This document shows positions 1 to 12,893 of a stretch of DNA of 64,000 bases, one piece after another. The stretch covers positions 1,344,891,550-1,344,955,549 of the forward strand of contig OY856411.1 in the NCBI GenBank assembly GCA_963693085.1. Direction: 5' to 3'. Under the pieces are notes generated by a model. The model saw only the letters and a list, made by a program, of their open reading frames with translations, was not told the DNA's origin and did no database searches. The translations under genes were made by a program, and so were the position numbers. The DNA is from Alisma plantago-aquatica. Lineage: Eukaryota > Streptophyta > Magnoliopsida > Alismatales > Alismataceae. Within the stretch, counting starts at the first letter, position 1. Each line of letters opens with the position of its first letter.

Positions 1-395
1 ACTACGACGGTGGAACCGACCTAGACATAGGTAGTGAATTGTACCACGACAGTGGGCAATTCTAATTTCAGGCCACTACCTGGATAGAGAGATAAAATTG
101 AGTAACTATATAGACTTTAATACAATGAAAACTCGCGGTGAAACCGCAATCCTAAAGATCTCACTTTGAATTGATTAAACCAAACATTTAATAGATTGCT
201 TATTTTGCTTTATTTTTATTTTCTTTTAATTTAGACAACAACTCTCAACTATTTAATCAGCTTAGCTGATCGCGAGTAGTTAGTAGGAGTCTCCGACGAT
301 TTCACGTATCCCTATGTTCGACTCGGGCCTCACAAAGGCCTGTATTACTTCGACGCGTTCACTTGCATTTCTGCGCACGGTAAATTTGCGTCAAA
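1..395 (+). repeat. Possible gypsy LTR 3'-end fragment
   Basis: No gene is seen here. The stretch has a T-rich block (about 195-235) followed by a GC-richer tail with short CG-containing words (about 270-395). This resembles, by general style, the R-U5 ends of plant Athila/Tat-type gypsy LTRs. No paired LTR, primer site or target duplication is visible, so the assignment is tentative. The left edge lies outside the window. Confidence 0.25.
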
Positions 396-836
396 GGTGT
401 GTCAGTCAAAGCACTCTAAAGGCACAAAACACATGGTTGCTACAAAGGTCACACCTTCATGGTTGACACCAACAACTCAAGCATCCATGCAAACCATGCA
501 AACCCTAGCTCAACATACACAATACCACCTCATTAACCAAGGTCTAACAAAGCACCCCTATGTGTCATTCTCTCTCTCATGATGCCAAGGAACAAGAGGC
601 ACAACCAACATGTGACAAATTGCAAGATAAACCCTCAACATGGGTAAATTGCAACTTGGTCCAAAATAAGCATACATATAGCTAAACTAGCTCAAACATC
701 AACCAAACTAGACCAAACTGAAAACATAAGCACGCCACATGTTATTAATATGTATCACATGATTTGATTAAGGTTTAAGCATCTTATTAAGCCAATCAAG
801 CAAGATCAAGCACTAAGCCAGGTCAGAGGTCTTACA
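396..836 (-). repeat. Unassigned repeat ending in an LTR-like TTACA terminus
   Basis: There is no coding signal beyond a chance 61-codon frame. On the minus strand the right edge reads TGTAAGACCTC, the style of a gypsy LTR 5' end. It abuts the point where element E's reverse-transcriptase homology stops. I could not find a matching 5-bp target copy on the left, so this may be a truncated insertion that removed E's RNase H and 3' LTR. Confidence 0.3.
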
Positions 837-2862
837 CTTGTCATGTCCAATATATACAAGATAAATAGATAAGTACATATCCTCTCATCATGTCTAATAC
901 ATACGAGATAACATGATGAGTACATAACATTGCATATATAATTTGTCATCTTACTCATGTATTCATATTCTTCACAAGAATTGGGATACTAGGATCTAGA
1001 GAGACCAATTTCACAATTTTTCTCTCATTAAGTCTTATATGAAAAATCCTTTAATATATGTTGCTAATGTATATGATCTTTATTAGGTCGAGAAAATTTG
1101 TAGATCTGGATCTATAGATCTCAATCCCTATCACATAGGATGCTTCGCCTAAACCCTTCATATAGAAGATGCTTCCTTGCCAGATATTGACATTTGTAGT
1201 ATAAGGACGTTGTTACCCATCATTGTGTGGAATATGATACTACTAAATCTTTTGTAATCATAGATTTCATCTTCATTATACTCAAGTCAAACTCTTTGAA
1301 TATATTGTCAAATTGAAGATACCAGCTCTGAGATGCTTGCTTCAATCCAAAGATTGACCTTTGTAGATTATAGGCTTTATTTGCAATAATTGGATTTATA
1401 AAACCTTCTAAGTTGTGTCATGTACACATCCTTTAGAACAATCCTATTATGGAATGCAATTTTAATATCCATCTTGCTAAATCCCATAGTCACATTAAGT
1501 TGAAAAAGCAAGCATTATCCTGATGGACTTAACCATGGCAACTAATGAAAAGATTTCACCTTATTCAACACCTTGAACTAGTTTGAAACCCTTTTCCACC
1601 AATATGCTCTTATATGTTTGTGCACTACCATCCATGTCAATCTTTTATCAAAGACCCAAATGCACCCTATGGGGTTTACCCCTTTAGGTGGATCCACCAA
1701 GGTCATACCTTGTTGGTGTACATGTAGTCCATCTTGGATCTCATGGCCTCATGCCATTTCTCATATTTTAGTCCCTCAATAGCTTCTAGGTGGGTTGTTG
1801 ACTCATCAACAAACACCGCATTTCTGAGTTGTAAGATATCATAATATTTCAAACTCAATGCATATTCTACTAGATCTATGAGGTTTTGTGTTACATAAGG
1901 AACTTGAGATTCCATAACAATTTGTGATTATCATTGTTCCCACTGTACCTCTTTAGGTTCAATGTTTTCTTGCTTGTCTCAAACTTTTCGAGTTCTACTT
2001 TTACTCTCACTAATTCCTTTAAAATTAAGTTCCCTTTAGGAATACAACCATCCTGATCAACAAACAACGTTGTTGTTGGATTGGAATATAAAAGTAGTAT
2101 CCAACAAAATAATATTTATGTGATTTGCAGACAAAGATTTTCAAGAAACTATTTTCTTACATAAGCTTTCAATCCTAATCCTTATAAAAGACATACCGGG
2201 ACACTTCCCATGCCATATCTCATATGATGCCTTTTGAACTAATTTAATATGGTACAATGTTTTAGTGTAAAGCATGTGCCTAAAAGGAAATTGGAAGATT
2301 TTGTTGATAATCGTACCGTGACAAACATGATGTGATTCCTTCTTTCTGATACATCATAATGTTTCAGGTGGAGTTCATCATGGTACACTATCATGATTTC
2401 CTAGAAGGTCTTCAAATTCTTGGTTCAAAGTATTTCCACATCGAGCATATCAAAGTTTTAATACTTATATCAAGTGGATTATGTACTTCATTCTTAATCT
2501 TATTTAACACTTCAAGAGATTAAGACTTGTATTTCATTAAATACACTCTACCATATCTACTGAGATCATCAATAAATATAATGAGGTACTAATAACCACC
2601 TCTATCATTTATTCTAAAAGCTCTATATACATCAGTATGTATGAGCCCTAATGGTATAGTCACTTTCCCACTACATCTAGTGAAGTTGATTTTGTCATAT
2701 TGCCCAATAAATAAGACTTGCATACCTCTATTGGTTTAATAACCAAAAGAGTCTAGATAACTATCACTATGTATTCTAGAAATGCAATTCTAGTTTACGT
2801 GCTTTATATGACAATGCTATAGATATTCATTGTTTGAGTTATGGAGTCATTCAGTATATGTG
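837..2862 (-). pseudogene. Element E pol remnant: integrase to reverse transcriptase, copia
   Basis: This is the downstream half of an old minus-strand Ty1/copia polyprotein, full of stops and frameshifts. Reading right to left there is the GAG-pre-integrase/zinc region (about 2640-2862, with a CESYLLGNMTK-like string). The integrase core follows, then a linker (1703-1915: a 70-codon open frame resembling the usual EALxxxKWxxAM segment). The reverse transcriptase lies at about 900-1500, with recognisable KMDIKIAFHN and FGLKQASQSWY strings (about 1331-1480). RNase H is not visible. The remainder of the same element lies at 16858-21345; element A landed in its integrase region. The copia assignment is firm, the lineage is not. 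Confidence 0.75.
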
Positions 2863-2867
2863 TCATA

Positions 2868-3543
2868 TGTTGACTTGAGAGTTATGGATTGTCCATATTT
2901 TGATAATGACTTAACCATTCCATTCATATATATCTAATATGTTTGTTTGAGATTGATTTCAGGTATTAGGTACATGAAAAGGATCAAATCTATCAAGCCT
3001 TAGATTGTTCTAGTTCAAGTCAAAAGCAATGCAAATGCACTTTTGTGGAAAACACTTAAAATCACCTTAGTAGATTTTTGTAACCATTTGTATTGATGAT
3101 ATGACTTGTAACTAAGATCAGAAAAAACTAGGAATCCTTAATTCAAACATTTGATCACTCAAAAGACATTTTCCACAATTCATTACATGTTTTTAATCGA
3201 TCGAGATTCAAACTCGATCGATCCCTTGATGGATTTTGAGAATAAATTGGTTCATTCGAGTTTCATATACATAGAACTCGACTGATCCCTGCACTAAGTA
3301 AAACCGATTTCAAGCAATTGGTCAAGTTTTACCTAGGGAAAACTCATGCTTCAAATTGGCTTTGCCGGATAGTGCAATAAGTCAAGTTACCTTTATGAAA
3401 ACTTGACCAGATGCACTGTAAAAAATGTGTAGAAAAGTGATTGTAGATGTTGGGGAGTTGCAAAATTCAAAACTATATCCGTTGCAACCCTCAAAATGTC
3501 TAGAAAACATTCCTTAGTGTTCATACCCTATAGTGGACATCCC
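2868..3543 (+). repeat. Element A 5' LTR, left segment
   Basis: It aligns with the 3' LTR from TGTTGACTTG onward and stops at the ATCCC insertion site of the solo LTR. It carries the inverted-repeat array discussed in the findings (about 3195-3415), more decayed than in the 3' copy. The LTR resumes after the insertion at 7169. Confidence 0.9.
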
Positions 3544-6500
3544 TGTAATGAACCCAAACCTAGCCTCTTCTGATCATGTCTTGGAGGATAATAAACTTGG
3601 TTCTTTGGGTTTAGCCAAACAAGGATAAAGATATGTACAATAGTATCTTAATTGAAATCCTAACATGTTAATGCATGAATAAAACACCCTAATGTAACCT
3701 AATGTTCTCACATTAATCTTAGTCCAATAATGGACACATAAAATATATCACATGATATGAAAGGAGATTTCATAATAACTCATGCTAAATAATATTACAT
3801 AACTCATTTGGTGATAATATGAAGATAAGGAACATAATTGCATGACTAATTGAGATAATAGTGGTAATAATGGATAATGGGCTAAAATTCATAAAAGGAG
3901 AACTAATTGGTTAAAGATAACTTAAGATTCATTTTCTTTGGATATGTTTCAGCTTGGAGGCCAAGTTTCACAAATTTAGAATAATAATATCCATATCTAT
4001 TTTATTTAGAAAAGAAAAGGTGTTTTTACTCCAAAATAGCAAATAAATATTTAATGACTCTAAAAGAGAAAATAATCTTATATTCATAATCTACACATTA
4101 AAAATAGCCTTTGGGTGAAATTTCATGTAATTTGGACAATCTTTAATATACATGTGTAGATTAGGAGAGAGAATATATGTAAAAACCAAAAATGTTAAAT
4201 AATGTGATTAATAATATCAAGGATAAAATTAATGTTCAGTTCATGTTCCATATGTTTTAGTATTGCCTAAGGGTGAAGTTTCACATTAATTAGTTATTTC
4301 TAAAAGTCTCTAATGCATTAAGAAAGAGAAAATATGCTCTGATTTTAAAGAGTTAAAATAAAATATCAAAGTTCCCAAATATGAAAATTAATTCCAAAAT
4401 CATATTTCTCACCCCAAAATTATCTAACTTACCAGATTTGGGCTTAATTGGACTTTGTTTGGACCCTCAATTGAATTAGGAAAGAAAACAAATAAATGAT
4501 AAAGTTAGATATCAAAATCGGACTATGCTTTTCCTAATGTTTTGCAAAATTAATGTCATGCCTAGTTTTCCAATTTTGGGGTCATTTCCATCCATTCGAT
4601 CCTAATCATACCATGACCCTTTTAACCCCTATCTTCTGCTTTTAGCTGGCACAGGTGTGGATGGGGGCACACTTAACTTTTCAGTACCTGGTTCCGCAAC
4701 CATCTCTCTTCTTTGGCTTTCCCCCATTTTCTTTTCCATCACCTTCCTTGTTTCCTCCCGAACCCAATGACCTTATAAGACCTGGGGTTTGGTGTCTTAT
4801 TCGTTGCCTTCGCAAACCTATTCTTGTATACCTTGTTCTTCCCCTGTCTTCCTCCTTCTCCCCTTCACCACAACATCTCATACAATCAGACCTCTGGGAA
4901 ATCCTTCCCCGACCTTCGCATGAATCCCAAAAAGATTTCTTCACTCTTTGTTCTATCCCAACATGGACCAAGGTTTACTACCTGAACCAGTCTGCCCGAC
5001 GATGTCCTCAAACCCAGGACATGCAAGTTTCCGGTCATTGTGCTGAGTGAGGAAGCTCCAGAGTTTCTCGTCTGACTTAGGTGGAGCATCCAGTGGGATC
5101 GGTCCTGCTAGACTAAAAGGTGAATCCCTATTTTGATTCTTAGCTCTTCCCCTTGTTGAATTGTCAACCAATTTTGGGGCTTTTTGTACCTTTAGTCTGT
5201 TGCAATCGAGGATCATCTCCCTCATAAATGTTTTGGTCTTGGGAGTTTTAGTGGTCAGTTTCTCCGGTGTTTGGGTCTTTGAGTCTGGCGATGGATGAGG
5301 AAGCTTGGGAGATGGTCAGATCAACTACTTGCTATCAATTTCATTGAAACCAAATGCCCCTCACACTCCCAATTGTAGTGAAGACCTGCTATTTTGGAGT
5401 TTGATCGTGAGAGAAGGAGATCCAGTGCCGATATCTCATTTCTACCCTCAGATTCATTTAATTTGTATCACGTTGTACATGGGCAAATCAGACTTTTCAT
5501 TTTTTTGTTCGTTTGATGTTACAAAAATTCAATTTTAGTTTATTTACCCAATGTGCCCAAACCCACAAATTTTCTCTACTTTGAGGTTGCAGGGGTATGT
5601 TAGTCTTTTAACAACTGCTTTATTTAGTTAAAATTAGAGAATTATATTATCTTCAAAAATCTATAACTAATTATCTATCGCTTAGAAAATATAATAAATA
5701 TGATCCAAAATAAAAAATACGAGCTTTCTAATGTACTGGTTTTTTGCCAAAGTCTAATGTTGAAAATATGTGATTTTAATGGATTTTTCCTAAATAAGTA
5801 ATAACTTGAAAAATTCATAACTAAATATTTGAAAGTCAAAAAATATAATAAGATATGTTTTGAACTCAAAAAAGGTATAAAGCATGGGATGGTTTTGATA
5901 ACCTAATCCACTAATATTAAAAAGGCGATTTTTAGGGTTTTGAATAATTAATGTAAACCTAACCCTAATTCTACATATATGCTTAATAGGTGCTTTGAAG
6001 ACCTAGGCTTGGATCTAGGACTAACTTTGGACTATTTAGATTCTTTAGTAAGGTATGATTGCGCATCCCATATTATTTCTATATTGAGAAACTTTTAATT
6101 CCTCTCCTTTGATGTACGTTTGCATCCCCTATTATTTCTTTTGAGCAATTAACCTACTGGGAGATAACTCTATATAATGACATGTGATATCTTTTTGCCC
6201 AGTTTTGTGGTGGTTTCTTAGTTTATCATTTATGTGGTGACAAATCTTGTTATTCTGACTATATCTTATACTTGCCTCTCTATTAACCATGTTATGTGAC
6301 TCAGTAGCCCTAGGAGAGTTTAATTGCATTAGTTTTGGGTTATGTGCCCTTATTATATTTTTGGAATGGAGGTTATGTGCCCCATACCCAGGTTTCAAAT
6401 TTATGAGGTTTGGCCCACACATTCGATATTTGGGAGTTTGTTTATGTGCCAATCTCTACCAGTTTTCAAGTTTATGAGGCTTGGCCACCTTTGTTATTTA

Positions 6501-7163
6501 TATTGTTCTAGTGCTATGTTTATCTCACATGCATGCAGGTTGTTACTATTTTTTTGGGTTTTGTGTGCAAAGATCATGTGTGCTTTTGTGGCACCACTTT
6601 TATTCTTGTTTATGGCATACACCTCTTTTATCATGTAATGGTGAATCATTTCTTTCATGCCCTCTTTGGTAGTACTTTTCTTTTTCATGGGAAGACTTTA
6701 TTTTGATATCCTTTATCCCATATATTGCTCAATTTCCTTTTTAGTATGCACATGCCATCCTTTGCCGACGTCATCTATTTTTCCCCTCTTGCTGGGGTAT
6801 GTTTCCAACCCTAGGTGAAGGACAAGCAAGACATGGCATGAACATGCAGACTTAGCTTGAGGAGTTTAAAGCTCAGAGACAAACTCATTACAGTTTAGAT
6901 TTCCCTCTACTTAGATCCATATGTTGTATTTTACATGTAAACCTTATGTGGGACATTATAATTTACTATTGTAATCTTGTCAAAAAATTGAATATAGTCA
7001 ATGTTTTTATTCCGCTAATATACTTTGTTTTTTTGTATACAATTAATTAAGTTCTAAAAAGTTACACCCACTCCAGCATACCTTTTAGGCGTGTTTGGAC
7101 TGGAAGTTCTATTCTTCAAACTTTTAGTAGGGAGTGGATCCCCTCTGGGTCCCACTCCTTACA
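3544..7163 (+). mobile_element. Solo LTR, 3.6 kb, long-LTR family (copy 1)
   Basis: It begins TGTAATGAACCC and ends CCCACTCCTTACA. It is flanked by the perfect 5-bp duplication ATCCC (3539-3543 and 7164-7168) and contains no retroelement protein. A second copy (27126-43012 minus its own insertion, about 3.57 kb) has the same ends and its own duplication. Isolated TG...CA units with target duplications and no internal region are the signature of a solo LTR left by LTR-LTR recombination. A small non-autonomous element is the alternative. Length suggests a long-LTR gypsy lineage such as Del/Tekay or Tat. The several 60-130-codon frames at 4655-6690 are chance frames. Orientation is inferred from a possible promoter in copy 2. 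Confidence 0.82.
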
Positions 7164-7471
7164 ATCCCCATCTATAAATAGGACCTCTTGGATTTCATTC
7201 CAAGGTTGCTCATTCATGCTATCCAAGGTTCTTGCTGTAGTTGAGTACATCCAGTCCACTTGAGCCCCTTTCTCTCTCTTGATTACACCATTTCATCCAT
7301 ATAAGTGAGACAAGATTTGTGTGAGAGAGCTACTTCATTATATACTTATAAAGCTCTCAAAGCTTCTCCTTCCCCAACCCCTTTTTTTAAGATCAAGTTG
7401 GTGAAAGCTTCTCCAAGTGAAGAAGAAGGTGCAAGCTTATTCAAGCTGTAGAAGAAGGTGCAAAAAGCTTC
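7164..7471 (+). repeat. Element A 5' LTR, right segment (truncated) with TATA box
   Basis: It resumes the LTR after the solo-LTR insertion; the first five bases are the second ATCCC. A TATA box lies at about 7171-7180, and the pre-insertion site reads like the 3' LTR around 16018. Homology to the 3' LTR stops at 7471 in an AAAAGCTTC word. The last ~540 bases of the LTR, the primer-binding site and the start of gag are missing, so gag is fused directly to the LTR. Confidence 0.8.
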
Positions 7472-9219
7472 AACCCCATCTCTTCTTGGGACACAACCCA
7501 TGAGATTCGAGATAAGTTGTGCATCGCCTATGAAGGCACAAAGTAAGTCAAAGAGTCTAAGATCTACATGCTCAAGGGTCTCCTTGAGAATTTCAAGATG
7601 GGAAAGAAGAAGAGAGTGGTGGATATGTATACAAGGCTTAACACCATCATTAGTGGTCTTTCTCTATTGGGCCACCATCGACAAGGGGACCATCAACTCC
7701 AAGATCTTAAGGTCTCTCCTAAAGAGATGGGAATCCAAGGTGACTTCCATTGAATATGTTAGAAGTCTTGGTGACATTGCCACTAAAGAGATAATTGGAA
7801 ACCTTCAAGCTCATGAGCCAAAGCTTGATAAGCAAGCTGAAGATGAAAAGAAAGAAGAGAAGGAATCAAATAAGATCAAATATAGTGCATTCAAAGCTCA
7901 AATGGAAGAACTCCTTCTCCAATAACAACAAAAATCGTGTCAGTCTACCTATATTTCTTCAAGTGAAGATGAAGCCCCAAGTGAGCATGAAGCTAACTAC
8001 TCCAAGGGAAAGCACTTCAAGGGAAAGTCTTCCTCCTCCACTCCAAGGTGCTATGAATGTGGAACAAAAGGGCATTACAAGAATGAATGTCCCAAGGCTA
8101 AGAAGTCCTACCCCAAGAGCAGCTCAAAGAAGAGGGAGGACTACAAGAAGGAGAGAAAGTACAAGAAAAAGGATAAGAAGGACAAAAGGAGCAAAGATGC
8201 AGCCCATGCCACATGGGAAGACTCCTCTTCAAGTGATGTAAGATCCAATGAGGGAGAATGTCATCTTGCACTCATGGCCTCCACAAGTTAAGACATTGGT
8301 GAGGTAAGTGAGGTAATCTTGCATCAGTTATTTAAGGAAACTCTTATTGATATGCTTAATGCTACCCGCTCTTCTTATTCTAAATACAAGTCTAAAAAGA
8401 AGAGGTTAGGTAAGATCATAGATGATTTGTATGCTAAAATTTACATTCTTGACCAAAATGAGAAGTTTCATCTTGATAGCATTGATTCCTTGAAAGGGAA
8501 ATTTCTTGATCTTAAGCTCCAATACAATGGAGTTAAAGTAGAGAATGGATCTACCTTAAGAACATCAATAGTCTTAAGGAAGAAAACTAAGCCATAGTAG
8601 ATGAACTTGCTTTACTTAAAACTAAAAATTATGACCTTAAGATTGCTTGTGATAATATTAAGGATGAGAATAAAATATATCTTGATGAGCTTGTTATGCT
8701 TAGAACTGAAAATGCTAGATTACTTGCTCAAGTTAATGATCTTTCTTGTAGACCTTCATTGCAAAGTCATGAAGTTGCTAGTCTTACTTCAGAAAAAGAT
8801 TCTTATCTTACTAAAGCCCTCTATTTGGAGGCCGACTTCATGCACAAGATGATCTTGCTAGTTTATCTACTACTTTCATTACTCTTAGTGATGATAATCA
8901 CAAACTTAGAGCTTCCTTGCAGAAATTTGTCAAAGGGAAAAACTCCATTAATGAAGTTATATATCACTCTACCAAACATAGTTGTAAAAGAGGTTTGGTA
9001 TATGAGGGAGCTCCACAGAGCAAGAGCAAGATAAAGAGTAAGAAAAAGAGTAAGGGACCTCCTATCTTCCATGGAGAGTCATATGGATCTAAGAACCCTA
9101 TAGTTTGTGTACATTATAAGAGTGATGACCATTACTCTACCTATTATCCTTGTAGAGAGAAGGGGACCAATCCAAAGATGAAATGGGTCCCCAAGCTAAC
9201 ACCGGATCCCAAGGTTTAA
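7472..9219 (+). pseudogene. Element A gag remnant
   Basis: This is a broken Gag polyprotein of the copia UBN2 type. It starts mid-domain (LCIAYEG near 7515), runs through the MYTRLNTIISGL region (about 7625) and shifts frame to ILRSLLKRWESKV (about 7705). It then has lysine/glutamate-rich helix, one intact CCHC knuckle (8049-8090: C-x2-C-x4-H-x4-C) and a long coiled-coil-like stretch (about 8319-8930). The C-terminal part contains a decayed second knuckle (about 9106-9150), ending in the VPKLTPDPKV tail at 9219. Long Gag with extra coil is typical of Sireviruses. Frame changes and stops make it non-functional; the N-terminal third is deleted. Confidence 0.8.
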
Positions 9220-9239
9220 ATTGGGCATCAAAATCTTCC

Positions 9240-12200
9240 TTTCTTATAGGTAAAAGGAAAATAGATTGTTGATAGTGGCTGCTCAAAGCATATGACATGT
9301 GAACTCAACCCCTTCAACAAATTCACAAAGAAGAAAGGAGGATCAATGAAATTTGGTGACAACAACAAAGGTAAATTGATAAGTGAGGGTGATGTAGGTG
9401 ATTCACTATGCATCAATAATGTACTTCTTATGGATGGCCTACATCACAACTTAATAAGTGTGAGTGACTTTGTGATAATGGTTACCTTGTTCTTTTTACC
9501 TCACTTGAATGCTTGCTTCTAGATCCCCTCTCCTATAATGTTATATATAAGGGAACTGGAAATGGTAATCTCTATATTATTGTGCTTGACTCTATTAATC
9601 CTATTGTTGGTAAATGTTTTGTTGACAATTAGAATGATATTTCTTTATGGCACCGTAGGCTTGGTCATGTAAATATGCATCAATTTAAGACGTTGAGCAA
9701 AAAGGATTGGGTAAAAGGACTTCCTAAATTGGATTTTGAAAAGGATGAGGAATGCCAACCTTGTACCCAAGGAAAGCAAATCGAGCCCTCCTTCAAATCC
9801 AATGGAGTCCTTAGTACCAAAAGAATTTTTGAGATGATTCACATTGATCTATTTGGACCAATACGTTTGCAATTGCTTTGTGGTAGCAAGTATTGTCTTG
9901 TGATTGTCTATGGATTTTCTCGCTATACTTGGACCTTCTTTCTTGTTCCAAAAAGTGACACTCTTGATGTTTGATCGACTTTTTGCAAACAAATTGAAAA
10001 TGAAGCTTCTTGCCAGATCGTCTCTATTCACAATGATCATGGGGGAGAATTTGAAAATGACTTGTTTTAACAGTTTTGTGAGGAATCTGGGTATGCACAT
10101 TACTTTTCTTCACCTCAAACACCTCAAAAAAATGGGGTTGTAAAGGGAAAGAATAGGTCACTATAGGAAATGGCTAGAACTATGCTTCTAGAGTATGATA
10201 CTCCAAAGAAGTTTTGGGCTGAAGCCGTTAGTACTTCATGTTATGTGCAAAACTGAGTTTTTACTCATCCATCTATAAAGAAAACCCCCTATGATGTATG
10301 GCATGGTATAAAGACTTCCATTGATTTCTTTCATGTTTACGGTTGTCCTTGTTTTCTTTTGAACACCAAGGATTCACTCAACAAGTTATATCCACAGTTT
10401 TATAAGACTTTCTTTCTTGTCTATAGCACTAATAGCAAGGCTTATAGAGTATTTAACATTGATTTGTCTAAAGTAAAAGAATCTATCAATATTAGATTTG
10501 GAGACTAACCCCTCTATATCCAAGATATTGTTAATATCATGTTGTAGATGAGGTGATCCCTCACTTGAACTAGCTCAACATTGTTGGTAAAGGAAAAAGG
10601 TGTTAGTTGATGAAGAAGAGAAAGAAGAAGAAAAGAAGGATCCTACTCCCCTCCTTGCAAAGCATCATCTTAAATAGCTCATCATAGGTAATCCTTTTGA
10701 AAGGGTGAGGGCGCGGGCTGCTTTCAACAAAGAAAAAGCCGACAATGCCTTCATCTCTTCACTTGACCCAAAAGATGTCAAAAAAGCTGTCAAGGATGAT
10801 GAATGGTTCCTAGACATGCAAGAAGAGTTGGAATAGTTTGAGAAGAACAAAGTATGGACTCTTGTGCCAAGACCAAGTGATAGAAAGATCATTGGCACCA
10901 AATGGGTCTACCGCAAAAAGCTTAATGAAAGCAGAAAAGTGGTAAGGAACACAACAAGGTTAGTTGCTCAAGGCTACAATCAACAGAAAGGTATTGATTT
11001 TGATGAAACATATCCACCTGTAGCTAGACTAGAGTCAATTAGAATGTTTCTTACTTTTGATAGTTATAAGAATTTCATGCTTTATCAAATGGATGTTAAA
11101 TTGCATTTTTGAATGGTACATTTGAGGAGGAAGTATTTGTTGCTCAACCTCAAGGATTTTAACATGATAAATCGTCTAACCATGTTTATTTGTTACAAAT
11201 AGCTCTATGTGGAATCAAACAAGCACCTAGAGTTTGGTATGAGAAACTAAAGAACTTTTTGCTAGGCAATGTCTATATCACGGGCAAAGTCAATTCTACC
11301 TTGTTTCTAAAACATAATTCTAGTAATTCCTCCATTACTCAAATTTATGTTGATGAAATTATCTTTGGAGGGATTGATATTGATCTTTGGAAGGAGTTAG
11401 TTCTCTTATGCATAATGAGTTCGAGATGGTCATGATGAGGGAGCTTACGTTCTTCATTGGATTTCAAATCAAACAAAAAAAGATGGGAACTTAATCAACC
11501 AAGGCAAGTACACAAGTGAACTAATTAAGCGCTTTGGGATGGAGAACACTAATCCAATGGACACCCCCATGTAAAACACTGCCAAGCTTGACAGAGATGA
11601 GCAAGTAAAAAGGTAGATGAGAATCTCTATAGAGGTATGTTTAGAAGTTTACTTAATTTAACTGGCTCTAGACTTGATATAATGTTTAGTGTTGGATTGT
11701 GTGCTCACTTTCAATAAAGTCCAAGAAAATCACATCTCACAGTGGTTAAAAGGATTTTGAGGTATCTAGCCAAAACTCAAAATTTTGGACTATGGTATCC
11801 TAAGTCAAGGGACTTTACTCTTACTCCCTATAGTGATGTTGATTGTTTGATTGATAGAAAGTGCACAAGTGGCACTTGCTTCTTCCTAGGAACATGCCTA
11901 GTTTCTTGGTTTTCTCAGAAACAAAGCACTATGGATCTTTCAAATACTGAGGTTGAATACATTGCAACTGGGAGTTGTTGTACCCAAGTCCTATGGATGA
12001 AGTAAATTCTTCAAGACTTCAACATTCATTTTTATGCTTCTCCTATCTATTATGATAATACTAGTGCAATTAACCTATCTTACAATCCTATATTGCTTAG
12101 TCGAGCTAAACATATAGATGTCTTTCATCACTTCCTTCGTGACCACATTGCCAAAAAGGATATTCTTATCATGGATGTGGACATAGAGAATCAACTTGCA

Positions 12201-12300
12201 GACATTTTCACTAAACCTCTAGATAGAGAGAAATTTACTTTCATTAGATAAAAACTGTTTATGACTGCTCTTGATGATATTGACATGCCTTCTAGCTATT
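9240..12300 (+). pseudogene. Element A pol remnant: protease, integrase, RT, RNase H
   Basis: The domains are in copia order. The protease has its DSG motif (DSGCSKHMT near 9268-9300). The GAG-pre-integrase zinc region is at about 9645-9790. The integrase core has HIDLFGP near 9840, a DHGGEFEN region near 10036 and a QKNGVV region near 10127. RT runs from about 10864 to 11740. RNase H is at about 11742-12300, with ADIFTKPL near 12200. In RT the catalytic YVDD box reads YVDE (codons 11352-11357). Many stops and frameshifts interrupt it, including a break at about 11112 in the RT AFLNG region. It is not functional. Confidence 0.85.
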
Positions 12301-12893
12301 TGTTCATTTCCCTATCTGTTTCTTGCTTAAAATTAATCATCTCTTGACTGAAAGTGTTATAGTTGACATGTTTTCATGCCTCGTTTCACTTGTTTTTAGT
12401 ACTTTCACAAACACATGTTTTATTGCAAAATAGTACCATATGATGAGTGAAATTTGCCTCAATATGTCTAAAATACATGGTAGGCTATAAAACTAAATTT
12501 ATATAGCATCCTAGAGGCTTGGAATTAAATTTTCTAAGGTTTGGATTAGTTGACCATTCGGTCAAGGTTATCCTGATAACAACTTGACCGATCGCCATCC
12601 AAGGACTTAGCTGATCTACCTATTCAGTCGAGTTCCAGCCCTCAAAACTTGACCGACCATGAAACTGGACTAAACTAAAAAGGGCATCGACCAAATTTTA
12701 TCCCTCTCCACTAGAGAAAAATCGACCGATCCCAACCTCCAGTGCATCCTCAAACCCTAGGTGAACGACCTTCCTTTCCCAGCCTCCATTTTACCTTCCT
12801 TGCCTCTCCCTACCTCAACCTAGGTGGATAGGCAATTTGCTTGTGGTGTTTTCTTTCTCCTTTGGTGATCTCTACATATCCATATGCCTGAAG
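12301..12893 (+). other. Element A pol-ORF3 spacer with inverted-repeat array
   Basis: This is non-coding sequence between RNase H and the third ORF. At about 12550-12740 there are successive arms of the type TCGGTCAAGG...CTTGACCGATC, CAGTCGAG...CTTGACCGACC and ATCGACC...ATCGACCGATC. The array ends about 150 bases before the ORF3 start codon. The same arrangement recurs in elements B and C. Confidence 0.7.

Noticed and set aside
4655..5225. Overlapping 67-131-codon frames on both strands
   Set aside because: They lie inside solo LTR 1, have no family resemblance and the matching part of copy 2 does not keep the frames.
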